A DNA stretch of 64,000 bases from Streptomyces blattellae. GTDB lineage: Bacteria > Actinomycetota > Actinomycetes > Streptomycetales > Streptomycetaceae. Shown here in pieces: positions 9,025 to 16,592 of the stretch (its first letter is position 1; the number at the start of each line of letters is the position of its first letter). Below the pieces are notes generated by a model. It did not search any database. It was not told where the DNA came from and saw only the letters and a program-made list of their open reading frames with translations. The stretch spans positions 41,228 to 105,227 of the forward strand of contig NZ_WJBG01000140.1 of assembly GCF_009709555.1 (NCBI RefSeq), in the 5' to 3' direction. The translations under genes were made by a program, and so were the position numbers.

Positions 9025-9043
9025 TTAGGGTTACCTTAGTTTA
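9025..9043. promoter_or_regulatory. Candidate iron box (IdeR/DmdR type)
   Basis: The 19 bases TTAGGGTTACCTTAGTTTA match about 14 positions of the actinobacterial iron-box consensus (TTAGGTTAG-SCTAACCTAA) when compared by eye. The site lies about 50 bases upstream of a ferredoxin/flavodoxin reductase gene, a sensible target for iron control. Confidence 0.35.
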
Positions 9044-9090
9044 AGCTTCCCGTTCGAGATCGTCTGTCACCGCTCGAAGGGAACCTGATC

Positions 9091-10455
9091 ATGCCCCGCC
9101 CCCTGCGGGTAGCCATCGTCGGAGCCGGCCCCGCCGGGATCTACGCCGCCGACGCACTGCTCAAGTCCGACGTGGCCGCCGAACCCGGTGTGTCCATCGA
9201 CCTCTTCGAGCGCATGCCGGCCCCGTTCGGGCTGATCCGGTACGGCGTCGCCCCCGACCACCCCAGGATCAAGGGCATCATCACCGCCCTGCACCAGGTG
9301 CTGGACAAGCCGCAGATCCGTCTGTTCGGCAACGTGGACTACCCGACCGACATCAGCCTGGACGACCTGCGCGCGTTCTACGACGCCGTGATCTTCTCCA
9401 CCGGCGCCACGGCCGACCGCGAGCTGTCGATCCCCGGTATCGAACTCGACGGCTCGTACGGCGCGGCGGACTTCGTCTCCTGGTACGACGGCCACCCGGA
9501 CGTGCCGCGCACCTGGCCGCTCACCGCCAGGAAGGTCGCCGTCCTCGGCGTCGGCAACGTCGCGCTGGACGTGGCGCGCATCCTGGCCAAGACCGCGGAC
9601 GAACTGCTGCCGACGGAGATCCCGCCGAACGTCTACGACGGCCTGAAGGCCAACGAGGCCGTGGAGGTCCATGTGTTCGGCCGCCGCGGCCCGGCGCAGG
9701 CGAAGTTCTCCCCGATGGAGCTGCGGGAGCTGGACCACTCCCCCACCATCGAGGTCATCGTCGATCCCGAGGACATCGACTACGACGAGGGCTCGATCGA
9801 GACCCGGCGCGGCAACAAGCAGGCCGACATGGTCGCCAAGACCCTGGAGAACTGGGCCATCCGCGACGTCGGCGACCGGCCGCACAAGCTGTTCCTGCAC
9901 TTCTTCGAGTCGCCGTCGGAGATCCTCGGCGAGGACGGCGAGGTCGTCGGCCTGCGCACCGAGCGCACCGCCCTCGACGGCACCGGCAACGTCAAGGGCA
10001 CCGGCGAGTTCAAGGACTGGGACGTCACGGCGGTCTACCGCGCCGTCGGCTACCTCTCCGACAAGCTCCCCAAGCTGCCCTGGGACCTGGAGTCGGGCAC
10101 CGTCCCGGACGAGGGCGGCCGGGTCATCCAGGAGAGCGGCGAGCACCTGCAGTCGACGTATGTCACCGGCTGGATCCGGCGCGGTCCGGTGGGTCTGATC
10201 GGCCACACCAAGGGCGACGCCAACGAGACCGTGGCCAGCCTGCTGGACGACCACGCGAGCGGCCGTCTGCACACGCCGGCTTCGCCCGATCCGGACGCCG
10301 TGGACGCGTTCCTCGCCGAGCGGAACGTCCGGTTCACCACCTGGGAGGGCTGGTACAAGCTGGACGCCGCGGAGAAGGCCCTGGGCGAGCCGCAGGGCCG
10401 CGAGCGCGTGAAGATCGTCGAGCGTGAGGACATGCTGGGGGCCAGCGGCGCCTGA
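9091..10455 (+). CDS. fprA: FprA-type ferredoxin/flavodoxin-NADP+ reductase (adrenodoxin reductase family)
   Basis: ATG 9091 follows GAAGGGAA at good spacing. The 454 residues carry the FAD-binding motif VAIVGAGPAGIYAADAL at 6-22, RYGVAPDHPRIKGI near 50-63, an NADPH-binding VLGVGNVALDVARIL near 151, and the C-terminal GWIRRGPVGLIGHTKGDANET-type motif (GWIRRGPVGLIGH then TKGDANE) characteristic of mycobacterial FprA. It moves electrons from NADPH to ferredoxin for cytochromes P450 or other Fe-S enzymes in the cytosol. No ferredoxin or P450 gene is adjacent. A palindrome and an iron-box-like site precede it. Confidence 0.93.
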   Translation: MPRPLRVAIVGAGPAGIYAADALLKSDVAAEPGVSIDLFERMPAPFGLIRYGVAPDHPRIKGIITALHQVLDKPQIRLFGNVDYPTDISLDDLRAFYDAVIFSTGATADRELSIPGIELDGSYGAADFVSWYDGHPDVPRTWPLTARKVAVLGVGNVALDVARILAKTADELLPTEIPPNVYDGLKANEAVEVHVFGRRGPAQAKFSPMELRELDHSPTIEVIVDPEDIDYDEGSIETRRGNKQADMVAKTLENWAIRDVGDRPHKLFLHFFESPSEILGEDGEVVGLRTERTALDGTGNVKGTGEFKDWDVTAVYRAVGYLSDKLPKLPWDLESGTVPDEGGRVIQESGEHLQSTYVTGWIRRGPVGLIGHTKGDANETVASLLDDHASGRLHTPASPDPDAVDAFLAERNVRFTTWEGWYKLDAAEKALGEPQGRERVKIVEREDMLGASGA

Positions 10456-10467
10456 CAGAGCGCGTGA

Positions 10468-10986
10468 TCAAGGGGTCCGGGGGCTGTGCGACGCTGTCGG
10501 CGAATCGAGCCGACGGCCGGCGACTGCTGTCCGGGTCTCAGCGACAGGCCGTGCGTGCGGCCTGTCGCTGAGACCGAGCGCGCAGCCGGCTCCCGTCGCG
10601 CGGGATTCGTCGGCGGCGTCGCTGTGTTCCCGGGCCCCTTGGCGCAGCGGCCGTACGGACAGGCCGGTCAGCCGCCAGGCCACGAGCAGCGCGCCGACCG
10701 GCACCACCAGGCGCAGCAGACCGCCGGGGACGCCGCCGGGGCCGAACGTCTCCAGCAGGACGACCGCACCGACGCCGATCAGCCAGGCCCCCACGGTCAG
10801 CAGCGAGAGCGCGACCGCCACCGGCACCCCGCCCATCCCCCAGGCGCCGAGATCCACATCCCGGTCGAAGCAGCCGGGTTCGGCGACGCCCGCGACGACC
10901 AGCAGCCAGAAGCCGGCGACCACCACGAGGGCTGCCGTGAACAAGAGGGTGGGAATGCCGGTGGCGGCCATGAGAATCGTCCGCAT
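10468..10986 (-). CDS. Shortened YqiJ/NfeD-like membrane protein
   Basis: From ATG 10986 the frame gives 172 residues: two hydrophobic stretches (about 6-30 and 50-75) and a third near 88-105. The start MRTILMAATGIPTLLF, AWGMGGVPVAVALSLL and the RLTGLSVRPLRQ end of the membrane part resemble streptomycete YqiJ/OB-fold membrane proteins that partner flotillins. Known for that family: a C-terminal OB-fold after the membrane part. Here the last 60 residues are instead low-complexity and encoded across a terminator-like hairpin, so the OB domain looks lost by frameshift or deletion. No flotillin gene is adjacent. The frame is open far upstream, but that part is not convincingly coding. Confidence 0.55.
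   Translation of the reverse strand: MRTILMAATGIPTLLFTAALVVVAGFWLLVVAGVAEPGCFDRDVDLGAWGMGGVPVAVALSLLTVGAWLIGVGAVVLLETFGPGGVPGGLLRLVVPVGALLVAWRLTGLSVRPLRQGAREHSDAADESRATGAGCALGLSDRPHARPVAETRTAVAGRRLDSPTASHSPRTP
10535..10574. terminator. Strong bidirectional hairpin between convergent genes
   Basis: A perfect 16-bp stem (arms 10535-10550 and 10559-10574, left arm GTCTCAGCGACAGGCC) closes an 8-base loop. It lies 80 bases after the reductase stop and inside the 3' part of the converging reading frame, and would work as a transcription stop for both. Confidence 0.75.
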
Positions 10987-11512
10987 CCGCCGGCCCCCGC
11001 TCCTGTGTCGCGGGGGCACGGCTCCCCTCCGGGCTCCGGTGCGGGCACCTGTCGGCCCCTGACACCGGAGCCGATCCGTCGTGCTCCCCACGCCCATCCT
11101 GAACGCCGGGAGCACAACGGCGCATTGCCGGCTCCCGGCAACGTTCCTCGGGGTCTGCATGCCGGTGACCGTCAAAATGCCGTCTTCTACGTGCCGATGA
11201 GCCGCCGTGCGCCTGGTGGACCCGGCCGGGGTCGACCGCCCGTCATGGTCCGCTCCGTCGCCGGCCGGGGCGGCGAACAGGTCCCGCCCCAAGCGGATGG
11301 TGGGCAGGCCCTGTTCGCCGGGAGTCATTGTCATGGCCGGGCCGGGTCCGGACCATGAGTGAAGGGCCGTCGGCCGAAGCGCGTCGATCACACCCCGTGT
11401 GCGTGCCGCGTCTCCCGTGCGCCCACGCGGGTCCGGGACCCCCGCGTGTTCCGGCGCGACCTGCGGCGACGATACTGGCAGATGTACGTTCACCCCGCAT
11501 ACAGATGGACTC
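10987..11512. other. Divergent intergenic region with one hairpin
   Basis: I see no convincing gene in these 526 bases between the start of the YqiJ-like gene and the gene starting at 11513. A 9-bp inverted repeat (GCCGGGAGC at 11105-11113, GCTCCCGGC at 11131-11139) could form a hairpin in the leader of the minus-strand gene. The region probably holds both promoters. Confidence 0.5.
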
Positions 11513-12619
11513 ATGACGATTTCCCCCACCGTCCACCCCACGATTCCGCCCACCGTGTGGCTCGGCCGTGGCCGCTACGCCGGCCCCGAGGCGGACGCAG
11601 TTGTCCGGCTCACGCTCCGGCGCCGCAAGGAGAACGGAGTCCTGGACGACTATCTAGAGGTCACCGAGGACGCCTCCGAGGGGATCTTCGAGGCCCGCTG
11701 GCAGGTCGCCGACGCCGTGACCGTACGGGCCCGGCTGACGTTCGCCCCCGAATCCGCGGGCGGACGGGAGTGGGTCCTGGTCGCTGAGGCGGACCAGCTG
11801 TGGGACCCCGGCTGGCCCTCGCCCGTCACCATGTTCTGGCCCGAGGCACCGGATTCCGCCTGGGACCACGAACCGGTCACCGGACTGCGCTTCCGGGACA
11901 TCAACCGCCTGCCCGCGGACGACAAGGCCCTGCGGCGCGTCCTGCGCGACTCCGTGCGGGGCAGCTGGAGCCTCCACGTCGTCGTCCACGAGGCCATGAC
12001 CCCCGACGAGCGCGGACTGCTGCCGCTGGCCCGGCTGCTGCCGCCGAGCCTGCGGCACTGCGTGGTCGAGCACCGCGCCGCTCCGCACCAGCTGCGCGCG
12101 GTCAACTGGGCCCTGCGCGAGTTCGGCGCGGAGGTGCCGCGCGGCGGTGCCCTGGTGCTGTCCAAGGCGCCGGCCCCCGACCGGGACGAGGCCCAGGACC
12201 TGACCGTACGCAGCGTCTTCCTGGACGGGTCGGAGCCGGCGGAACTCATCGGCACCCTGACGCGGTACGCCGTCTCCGCCAGACCGCTGCCGGACGGCGC
12301 CGAAACGGCCGTCACCGCGTTCCGGGAGGACTGGCGGCTGCTGACGCTCGAAGAGGAACTCGCCCGCGAGCGCAAGTTGGTGGCCATGTACGCCGAAGCA
12401 CTCGACGCCATGACCAAGTCCCGGGATCTGTACCGGGAGGCGGCCGAGCGCGCCAACGAGGCACTGGCCGCGTACCGGGAGTCCTCCGCCGCCGCTCCCC
12501 GGGAACCCGTCGCGCCCGACGCGCACACCAGCTCTCCGCTCCAGCAGCTGACGCGCACGTTCGAACGCCTCAAGGGCACCGCCCGGACGCGGCGGCGTGA
12601 CGAGGACGACGCCGGCTGA
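11513..12619 (+). CDS. Hypothetical protein with C-terminal coiled coil
   Basis: Start ATG 11513 was chosen because MTISPTVHPTIPPTVWLGRG looks like a natural N-terminus and the upstream open frame is arginine/proline shadow. I do not recognise the family. The 368 residues comprise a mixed alpha/beta part (1-260, no signal peptide or membrane helix) and a charged heptad-like stretch (about 275-330, EEELARERKLVAMYAEALD) predicting a coiled coil, then a basic/acidic tail ending RTRRRDEDDAG. It converges with the next gene with only 12 bases between. It is probably cytosolic; no function is assignable. Confidence 0.8.
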   Translation: MTISPTVHPTIPPTVWLGRGRYAGPEADAVVRLTLRRRKENGVLDDYLEVTEDASEGIFEARWQVADAVTVRARLTFAPESAGGREWVLVAEADQLWDPGWPSPVTMFWPEAPDSAWDHEPVTGLRFRDINRLPADDKALRRVLRDSVRGSWSLHVVVHEAMTPDERGLLPLARLLPPSLRHCVVEHRAAPHQLRAVNWALREFGAEVPRGGALVLSKAPAPDRDEAQDLTVRSVFLDGSEPAELIGTLTRYAVSARPLPDGAETAVTAFREDWRLLTLEEELARERKLVAMYAEALDAMTKSRDLYREAAERANEALAAYRESSAAAPREPVAPDAHTSSPLQQLTRTFERLKGTARTRRRDEDDAG

Positions 12620-12631
12620 GCGGGATCGGCG

Positions 12632-13663
12632 TCAGTCCGCCGTACGGTACGCGGACGCCGTACGGCGCGCGTCCGTCGTACGCTGCGCCTCCGCCATCAG
12701 TCGTGCCACCGAGTCCGCGCCGGGTGACTGTGCCGCCAGGCTCACCAGCAAGGCGATCAACGCGGCCAGTGCCGCGCATACGGCGGTCAGACCGGTGGCC
12801 CAGCTCGGTGCGAGGGTGAGATCCAGTGCCTGGGACAGTCCCGCCGAGTCCAGCCACGCCTCGAACACCTGGGCCGCGGCCAGCACCGCCGGGACCACGA
12901 CGGCCGCCGCCAGCACCGGCGGCGCGGCCCGCATGGTCAGCAGCAGGGCCAGGACCAGGCACAGGGCGGACACGCCGAGGGCGCAGCCGTACACCCGCAG
13001 CGAGGTGCCCTCGCGCTGGAGCGGGAACCAGAGCAGGCCGCAGACGGCGAGGGCCACCACGGCGAGCCGACTCGGCCAGCGGGGAGCCCCGTTCACCGTG
13101 GGCGGACGGCCGGGGGGCGGCGGAAAGACCGCTTCCGGGGTCGCTTCGCCGTCGAGCCCCTGCACGAGCGGCGGCCCGTCGGGCGGCCCGTCGGCGGTTT
13201 CCGCGCTGCGTGCGACCGCCAGCCGCCCGATCAGCTCCACGAGTTCCTCGACAGGCCGCCCGGTCGCGACCGCCCGTACCGCCTCCTGCCCGCAGTGGGG
13301 TTCCAGGGGCGCCCTGTGCATCAGGTCCATCAGCCGGGTCACCTCCTCCACCGGGCGGGACCCCACCGCGGCGCGGATCGCCTCGTCCGCGCAGGCGGCG
13401 TCGCGCGGCGGCCGGGTCAGCAGGACGACGAGCCGGGTGACGTCCTCCACGGACCGGGTCACTCCCACCGCGCGGAGCGCGTCCACCGTGGCCTGCGCGT
13501 ACTGGGGCGACTGCTCCAGCAGCGTGATGAGGTGCGCGACCTCCTCCAGGGGCCGGTCGGCGACGGCGGCTTGTACGAGGCCGCCGAGCGGATCGCCGTA
13601 CCGCGCCCCTGTGACGGGTATCACAGGTCCGTTCGAACCCGGCGATGCGGAACTGGTCGTCAT
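12632..13663 (-). CDS. Membrane protein with four 33-residue helical repeats
   Basis: ATG 13663 follows AGGGAG at seven bases; 343 residues. I do not recognise a named family. The N-terminal half holds four copies of a motif of the form (P/S)(L/V)EEV-x-x-L-x-x-L(L/M) at residues 38-52, 71-85, 104-118 and 137-151, an exact 33-residue period resembling helical-repeat (TPR/HEAT-like) adaptor domains. A Pro-rich linker (158-190) leads to four membrane helices (about 199-216, 223-243, 247-268, 291-311) and a short Arg-rich tail. This suggests a cytosolic protein-binding platform tethered to the membrane. It diverges from the DUF1232 gene. Confidence 0.82.
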   Translation of the reverse strand: MTTSSASPGSNGPVIPVTGARYGDPLGGLVQAAVADRPLEEVAHLITLLEQSPQYAQATVDALRAVGVTRSVEDVTRLVVLLTRPPRDAACADEAIRAAVGSRPVEEVTRLMDLMHRAPLEPHCGQEAVRAVATGRPVEELVELIGRLAVARSAETADGPPDGPPLVQGLDGEATPEAVFPPPPGRPPTVNGAPRWPSRLAVVALAVCGLLWFPLQREGTSLRVYGCALGVSALCLVLALLLTMRAAPPVLAAAVVVPAVLAAAQVFEAWLDSAGLSQALDLTLAPSWATGLTAVCAALAALIALLVSLAAQSPGADSVARLMAEAQRTTDARRTASAYRTAD

Positions 13664-13862
13664 GGTCGGCTCCCTGGGAAGAGTGCGGTTGCTCTCGCGC
13701 CCCCGACGCGCGACACGCGACGTATCGCTGACCATTCCAGGCGCACGCGCCGCACCCTGCCACTCAGGTGGGCCACAGGTATGACTGTTCTGCTCCCGAC
13801 AGGCGATATAAGCACCGCAAACGGGAAATCCGCTAAGGAGAAGCACGGCGCGAGGAGGTCTT

Positions 13863-14159
13863 GTGGATTCGACCACCGAATGGATCGTCGTGGCGGCGGT
13901 CCTCGCGGCGGCCCTGCTCGCCGTGGCCGTCGCACTGCTGGTACGGCTGGTCCGGGCCCGGCGCGCACTGCGCCGAGCCGGGCTGCCGACCGGGCCACGC
14001 TGGGTGTTCTGGGGTGCCCTGCTCTACTTCGTACTGCCCGCCGACCTGGTGCCGGACCCGGTGTACCTGGATGACATCGGCGTACTGCTCCTCGCCCTGC
14101 GCTCCTTGCGCGCGCCCCTCGGCGCTTCGCGCGCCGAGGGCCGGAATGGTCCCGCATGA
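13863..14159 (+). CDS. YkvA/DUF1232-like small membrane protein
   Basis: GTG 13863 follows GAGGAGG at five bases. The 98 residues have an N-terminal membrane helix (about 6-28), a basic linker and a DUF1232-like C-terminal part, WVFWGALLYFVLPADLVPDP then VYLDDIGVLLLALRSL, with the family's conserved hydrophobic-P-x-D-x-x-PD core. The molecular role of the family is unknown. The gene lies just upstream of the RiPP precursor, but a spacer of 177 bases makes operon membership uncertain. Confidence 0.85.
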   Translation: MDSTTEWIVVAAVLAAALLAVAVALLVRLVRARRALRRAGLPTGPRWVFWGALLYFVLPADLVPDPVYLDDIGVLLLALRSLRAPLGASRAEGRNGPA

Positions 14160-14336
14160 ACCCCAGGACGTCTTTTCGCGTCTCATGAACGGGAAAAGGC
14201 TGTGATTACGCAGCGTAAGGAAACCATTCACTCGTTCGATTCGTATAAGTCTCTGGAAGGCGAAGGAAGTCGGCGGACCATGCTTTGCCGCCAGCCGACC
14301 GCAGCTGATCGGCACAGCACCGACGAGGGAGAGACG

Positions 14337-14528
14337 ATGCAACCGTTCGCGCTCAACTACGCACGTCCGGCAGCAGAGTTGCAGGCCACCATTCCGTACA
14401 TCTACGACTCCGGGCTGCAGTTGAACGTGCTCATGGACGGCCAGATAGCCGCCCGTGATCTCGCTCTGCTGAGAGAGCTGGGGACCACGACGTCCACCGC
14501 GGGCTCGAAGACTCACTTCGACGACTGA
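14337..14528 (+). CDS. tgmA: ATP-grasp-modified RiPP (graspetide) precursor peptide
   Basis: The start at ATG 14337 is decided by GAGGGAG seven bases upstream and by the diagnostic leader MQPFALNYARPA; the frame is open for 45 codons further upstream without coding character. Of 63 residues, the leader includes LNVLMDGQIAARDLALLRELG, split as LNVLMDGQIAA and RDLALLRELG, and the C-terminal core (50-63) has hydroxyl residues T50, T51, T52, S53, T54, S57, T59, Lys58 and acidic acceptors D62 and D63. Known for the family: an ATP-grasp ligase joins side chains by ester or amide bonds. The ligase gene begins 16 bases downstream. Confidence 0.9.
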   Translation: MQPFALNYARPAAELQATIPYIYDSGLQLNVLMDGQIAARDLALLRELGTTTSTAGSKTHFDD

Positions 14529-14544
14529 ACACGGACCGGCGACG

Positions 14545-15528
14545 ATGACCGTCCTGATCCTGACCTGTGAAGCGGATGTGACGGCCGATCTGGTGGTGGT
14601 GCACCTCAACGCGTCCGGGATACCGGTCGTCCGGATCGACCCCGCCGATCTGACCGGCGGGGTCGCGCTGTCGGGCGAGTATGTGCACGGCGCGTTCCGC
14701 GGCCATCTGTCGGCCGGAGGGCGGCTGGTGAGCATCGAGGGGCTGCGCTCGATCTGGGTGCGCAGGCCGGGGGCTCCGGCCACGCGTGCCCCTGTGCCGT
14801 CCCCCTGGCTGACCGAGGAGGCGTCACAGGCTCTCTACGGCATGCTCCGCGGTGCGGGAGCGCGCTGGATGAACCACCCGGACGCGGCTCGCCGGGCACG
14901 CCACAAGCCCTGGCAGCTCCGGCTGGCCCAACGGTGCGGCCTGCCCGTGCCGGCCACCCTGATCACGACGTTCCCGCAGGCCGCCCGCGAGTTCTCCGAG
15001 CGCTACCCCGATCTGGTCGTCAAGCCGGTCTCCGGCGCGCACCCGCAGGACCCGCCGCGGGCGGTGCCGACCAGCCGGGTGGCACCGGGCACGGACTTCG
15101 CCGCCGTCGCGTTCGGCCCCACCCTGCTGCAACGGCGTATCGCCAAGCGGGCGGACATCCGCCTCACGGCAGTCGGCGACCGGATGCTCGCCGCCCGCAA
15201 GGTCACGGCCGCGGACACCGACCCCGAGCAGGTGGATGTCCGCTTCGCTCCCTCCGACTCCCCGTGGCAGCCCGCGGATGTGCCGCCGCGCGTCGCCGCC
15301 GCCGTCCGCCTCTACCTCCGCGAGGCGGAACTGGCCTACGGCGCCTTCGACTTCGCCGAGGACACCGACGGCACCTGGTGGTTCCTGGAGTGCAACCAGT
15401 CGGGGCAGTTCGGCTTCGTCGAGGTGGACACCGGTCAGCCGATCGCCCGCAGCATCGCGGAGTGGCTGGCGCGTCCCGGTCCGGAACGGCGCTCGCAGAT
15501 CAACGGCACGAACACGGCGGTTTCCTGA
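14545..15528 (+). CDS. tgmB: ATP-grasp ribosomal peptide maturase
   Basis: A 327-residue ligase beginning at ATG 14545. The N-terminus MTVLILTCEADVTADLVVVH and the RiPP-maturase style pre-ATP-grasp domain (1-100) recognise the leader in relatives. The ATP-grasp core shows KPWQLRLAQRCGLPVPATL near 121, LVVKPVSGAHP near 157 and the Mg/ATP ligands around WWFLECNQSGQFGFVE near 275. It should activate Asp side chains of TgmA by phosphorylation and close them onto Thr/Ser/Lys. Many relatives carry a third gene for an O-methyltransferase; none follows here. Convergent transcription of the next gene marks the end of the unit. Confidence 0.93.
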   Translation: MTVLILTCEADVTADLVVVHLNASGIPVVRIDPADLTGGVALSGEYVHGAFRGHLSAGGRLVSIEGLRSIWVRRPGAPATRAPVPSPWLTEEASQALYGMLRGAGARWMNHPDAARRARHKPWQLRLAQRCGLPVPATLITTFPQAAREFSERYPDLVVKPVSGAHPQDPPRAVPTSRVAPGTDFAAVAFGPTLLQRRIAKRADIRLTAVGDRMLAARKVTAADTDPEQVDVRFAPSDSPWQPADVPPRVAAAVRLYLREAELAYGAFDFAEDTDGTWWFLECNQSGQFGFVEVDTGQPIARSIAEWLARPGPERRSQINGTNTAVS

Positions 15529-15558
15529 CGGCCCTCACGGCCCTCGCGGCCCTGACGG

Positions 15559-15795
15559 TCAGTGCGGCCGCGGACCAGGAGGCAGGGCCGCGCGCTGCCA
15601 CCCCGCGCCCGGATGCGACGGGCGCTGTTCCAGGCCTGGCGTGTGCCCGTGGCCGTGCCCGTGCCCGTGGGACTGCAGTGGCCGCATGGCGAACTCCAGT
15701 TCCCTGCTGACGCGTTCGGCCTCGCTGCGGGCCTGGAGGGGGACGTCACCGCGCTCGGCGACGAGCCGGTCGTAGATGGGGGAATCCTGGAACAC
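15559..15795 (-). CDS. Small protein with histidine-glycine run
   Basis: GTG 15795 with GAAAGG upstream opens 78 codons. The first 40 residues (MFQDSPIYDRLVAERGDVP, then LQARSEAERVSRELEFAMRP) look like a small conserved streptomycete protein; the end contains HGHGHGHGH, a plausible metal-binding run, and a Pro-rich tail. The function is unknown. It is transcribed towards tgmB. The His-rich tail may be a low-complexity extension rather than a functional site. Confidence 0.6.
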   Translation of the reverse strand: MFQDSPIYDRLVAERGDVPLQARSEAERVSRELEFAMRPLQSHGHGHGHGHTPGLEQRPSHPGAGWQRAALPPGPRPH

Positions 15796-16216
15796 CCGTC
15801 AACGTGCCTTTCAGTCACGGCCCATGCGCATGGGCCCGACTGCCGAGTGTAGGCGCAGCGGCACATAGGAGTGTGAATTCCGTCGTGGACTTGACGTCAG
15901 GCGCCGGTCGTGCAGCGGGCCGAACGATCACGAGGACGGTGGACGGTGGACGTGGCCCACAGCAGGTTGAAGGCGCCGGTGAACATGACGTGTTGAGCCG
16001 TGTGCGCACCCTCCACGGGTCGGCTCGCGCCGAGTTCGCCGAGAAGGCCGGAGCGAGGAAGCGTCTTGGCGCATTGCTGACGATTGCCGCTCGAATCCGA
16101 CCAACGTCACGACAGACACCCGGTCACGGACGATCCGCCCGAAAACACCCGCTTCCCCGTGCCGCCGCGGGCAGTTGAGCAGGAGGCATCCCCCTCAGGA
16201 GGAACGGTCTTCGCCC
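15796..16216. other. Intergenic region, possible gene remnant
   Basis: I see no intact gene in these 421 bases. On the minus strand, about 15930-16020, one frame reads VEGAHTAQHVMFTGAF then NLLWATSTVHRP with coding-like codon use but no start or matching length. This may be a short relic of a lost gene. The right end carries AGGAGG (16197-16202) for the following small gene. Confidence 0.35.
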
Positions 16217-16573
16217 ATGCATGTCTCCCATCGCCTGCTCTGCGGGCTGTACGTCCTCACCAGCGCGGGACTCGCCTGGACGGCGGTCCTCGAACTCCTC
16301 TGCGGTCTTGTGTGGGCGGCGCTGCTGTTCACGGCCGCCAGTCTGGTCCCGGTCATCGCCGTCGTACGGGAAACAGTCCTGCACGACGAACGCCGCACCG
16401 TCGCCGCGCTGCGCGCCCAGGCGGTCGCCGAGCGCGGGCGGGGCGACGGGGCCGCAGACGACATCGTCCGCTCGGAGCTGCACGCCGCCTGCTGCGAGCG
16501 CTGGTGGACCAGTTGCGGCACCGATCACGACGCGTTCTGCCCGCACCGGATCCCACGGAGCAGCGCCGCCTGA
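16217..16573 (+). CDS. Small membrane protein, hypothetical
   Basis: Start ATG 16217; AGGAGG lies 14 bases upstream, rather far, so an alternative start is possible. The 118 residues have two hydrophobic helices (about 7-24 and 27-47) followed by a charged helix and a tail containing CCERWWTSCGTDHDAFC, three clustered Cys plus His that could bind metal or form disulfides. I recognise no family. It ends in a terminator hairpin shared with the convergent ABC exporter gene. Confidence 0.7.
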   Translation: MHVSHRLLCGLYVLTSAGLAWTAVLELLCGLVWAALLFTAASLVPVIAVVRETVLHDERRTVAALRAQAVAERGRGDGAADDIVRSELHAACCERWWTSCGTDHDAFCPHRIPRSSAA

Positions 16574-16592
16574 CGGGGCCCGCCGTCAGGCG
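16567..16592. terminator. Bidirectional terminator across two stop codons
   Basis: CGCCTGACGG (16567-16576) and CCGTCAGGCG (16583-16592) form a perfect 10-bp stem with a 6-base loop. It includes the stop codons of both convergent genes (16571-16573 and 16586-16588). Confidence 0.75.

Noticed and set aside
11359..11787. Small open frame across the start of the gene at 11513
   Set aside because: It has no conserved features and lies in a shifted frame of a better gene.
13600..13645. GTTCGAACCCGGCGATG-like sequence resembling a tRNA T-arm
   Set aside because: It lies inside the coding sequence of the repeat membrane protein (ITGTVPIV region) and no acceptor or anticodon stem can be formed around it.
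14202..14336. Upstream extension of the RiPP precursor by 45 codons
   Set aside because: The ribosome site GAGGGAG and the conserved leader start at 14337 fix the true start; the extension has no coding character.
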